41,724 nt of DNA from DATKPE01 sp035524335 (GTDB lineage Bacteria > Bacteroidota > Ignavibacteria > UBA10030 > SZUA-254), in assembly GCA_035524335.1 (NCBI GenBank), contig DATKPE010000044.1:1-41724 (forward strand), read 5' to 3'. Positions 41,670 to 41,724 of the stretch are shown piece by piece; the first letter of the stretch is position 1, and each line of letters starts with the position of its first letter. The translations under genes were made by a program, and so were the position numbers. The notes beneath the pieces are model-generated. The model was not told the DNA's origin and made no database searches. It saw only the letters and a list, made by a program, of their open reading frames with translations.

Positions 41670-41724
41670 CGCACGCCTTTCTCCGGTCGCCCGGGACAAC
41701 GATTCACGCCGCATCCGCCCGTTC

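Noticed and set aside
1..41724. tRNA, rRNA or prophage genes
   Set aside because: No cloverleaf with a T-loop GGTTCGAATCC-like signal was seen in the gaps, and no rRNA-like, capsid, portal, integrase or terminase sequences.

Overview
The window is a bacterial chromosome segment of roughly 57-60 % GC by eye, with most genes on the minus strand. Five genes encode large exported proteins that end in a C-terminal type IX secretion (T9SS) sorting domain: a YPNPFNPxT-type motif, a YNxLGQxV-type strand, and a basic KMVLxK-like end. This, together with Reg_prop, GLUG and ASST-like domains and Gram-negative RND/TolC genes, points to the Bacteroidota-Chlorobiota-Ignavibacteriota group. The codon and motif style looks more like Ignavibacteria or related uncultured lineages than classical Bacteroidetes. 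This is inference; no rRNA or tRNA gene was found, and the T9SS machinery itself is not in the window.

Layout. 1-2539: truncated T9SS cargo with three InlB/Flg_new_2-like repeats. 2816-5332: two-gene minus-strand unit, a putative sigma-like or unknown cytoplasmic protein followed by a membrane zinc-finger anti-sigma-like protein with an extracytoplasmic beta-propeller. 5640-6200: ICMT-family membrane methyltransferase. 6377-12189: tripartite efflux operon in the order TolC-like channel, lipoprotein membrane-fusion protein, HAE1-type RND pump (ATGA overlap between the last two). 12823-13911: exported seven-repeat Reg_prop propeller. 14617-15603: aldo/keto reductase. 15850-16083: decayed IS3-family transposase. 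16320-19052: exported two-domain M16 zinc peptidase with a clear terminator. 19939-22075 (plus strand): GLUG-repeat T9SS cargo, a broken 73-codon ORF, and a YCII-domain protein. 22124-23578: exported TPR-transglutaminase. 24579-27539: T9SS cargo with an arylsulfotransferase-like domain. 28307-31225: T9SS cargo with a cryptic papain-like Cys/His/Asp region. 32546-34437 (plus strand): four-TM protein, exported MsrB, three-TM protein. 34520-37591: T9SS cargo with 13 propeller-type repeats, beside an orphan sorting-domain remnant (37616-37870). 38161-40862: operon of two unrecognised exported, probably outer-membrane proteins. 41313-41669: small membrane protein.

The most unusual content is between the genes. 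Five copies (A-E) of a roughly 360-450 bp element (called R1 here) occupy intergenic gaps, together with three shorter hairpin repeats: R2 (ATTCCCAC...GTGGGAAT), R3 (GATTCTTCG...CTCAGAATGAC) and R4 (ATACCGATA...TATCGGTAT). R3 and R2 recur as a fixed R3-R2 unit of about 90 bp that flanks R1 in direct orientation and also occurs alone. R1 carries several hairpins, an SD-ATG signal, and two mutually exclusive stems near its 3' end. Its reading frames are broken by single-base indels, so it is more likely a non-coding or non-autonomous mobile element than a gene family.

Functionally the window looks like a surface/export region: secreted propellers, peptidases, a sulfotransferase-like enzyme and a transglutaminase sent to the envelope, with an efflux pump and a possible envelope-sensing sigma/anti-sigma-like pair. 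No classical defence system, CRISPR array, or prophage was found.
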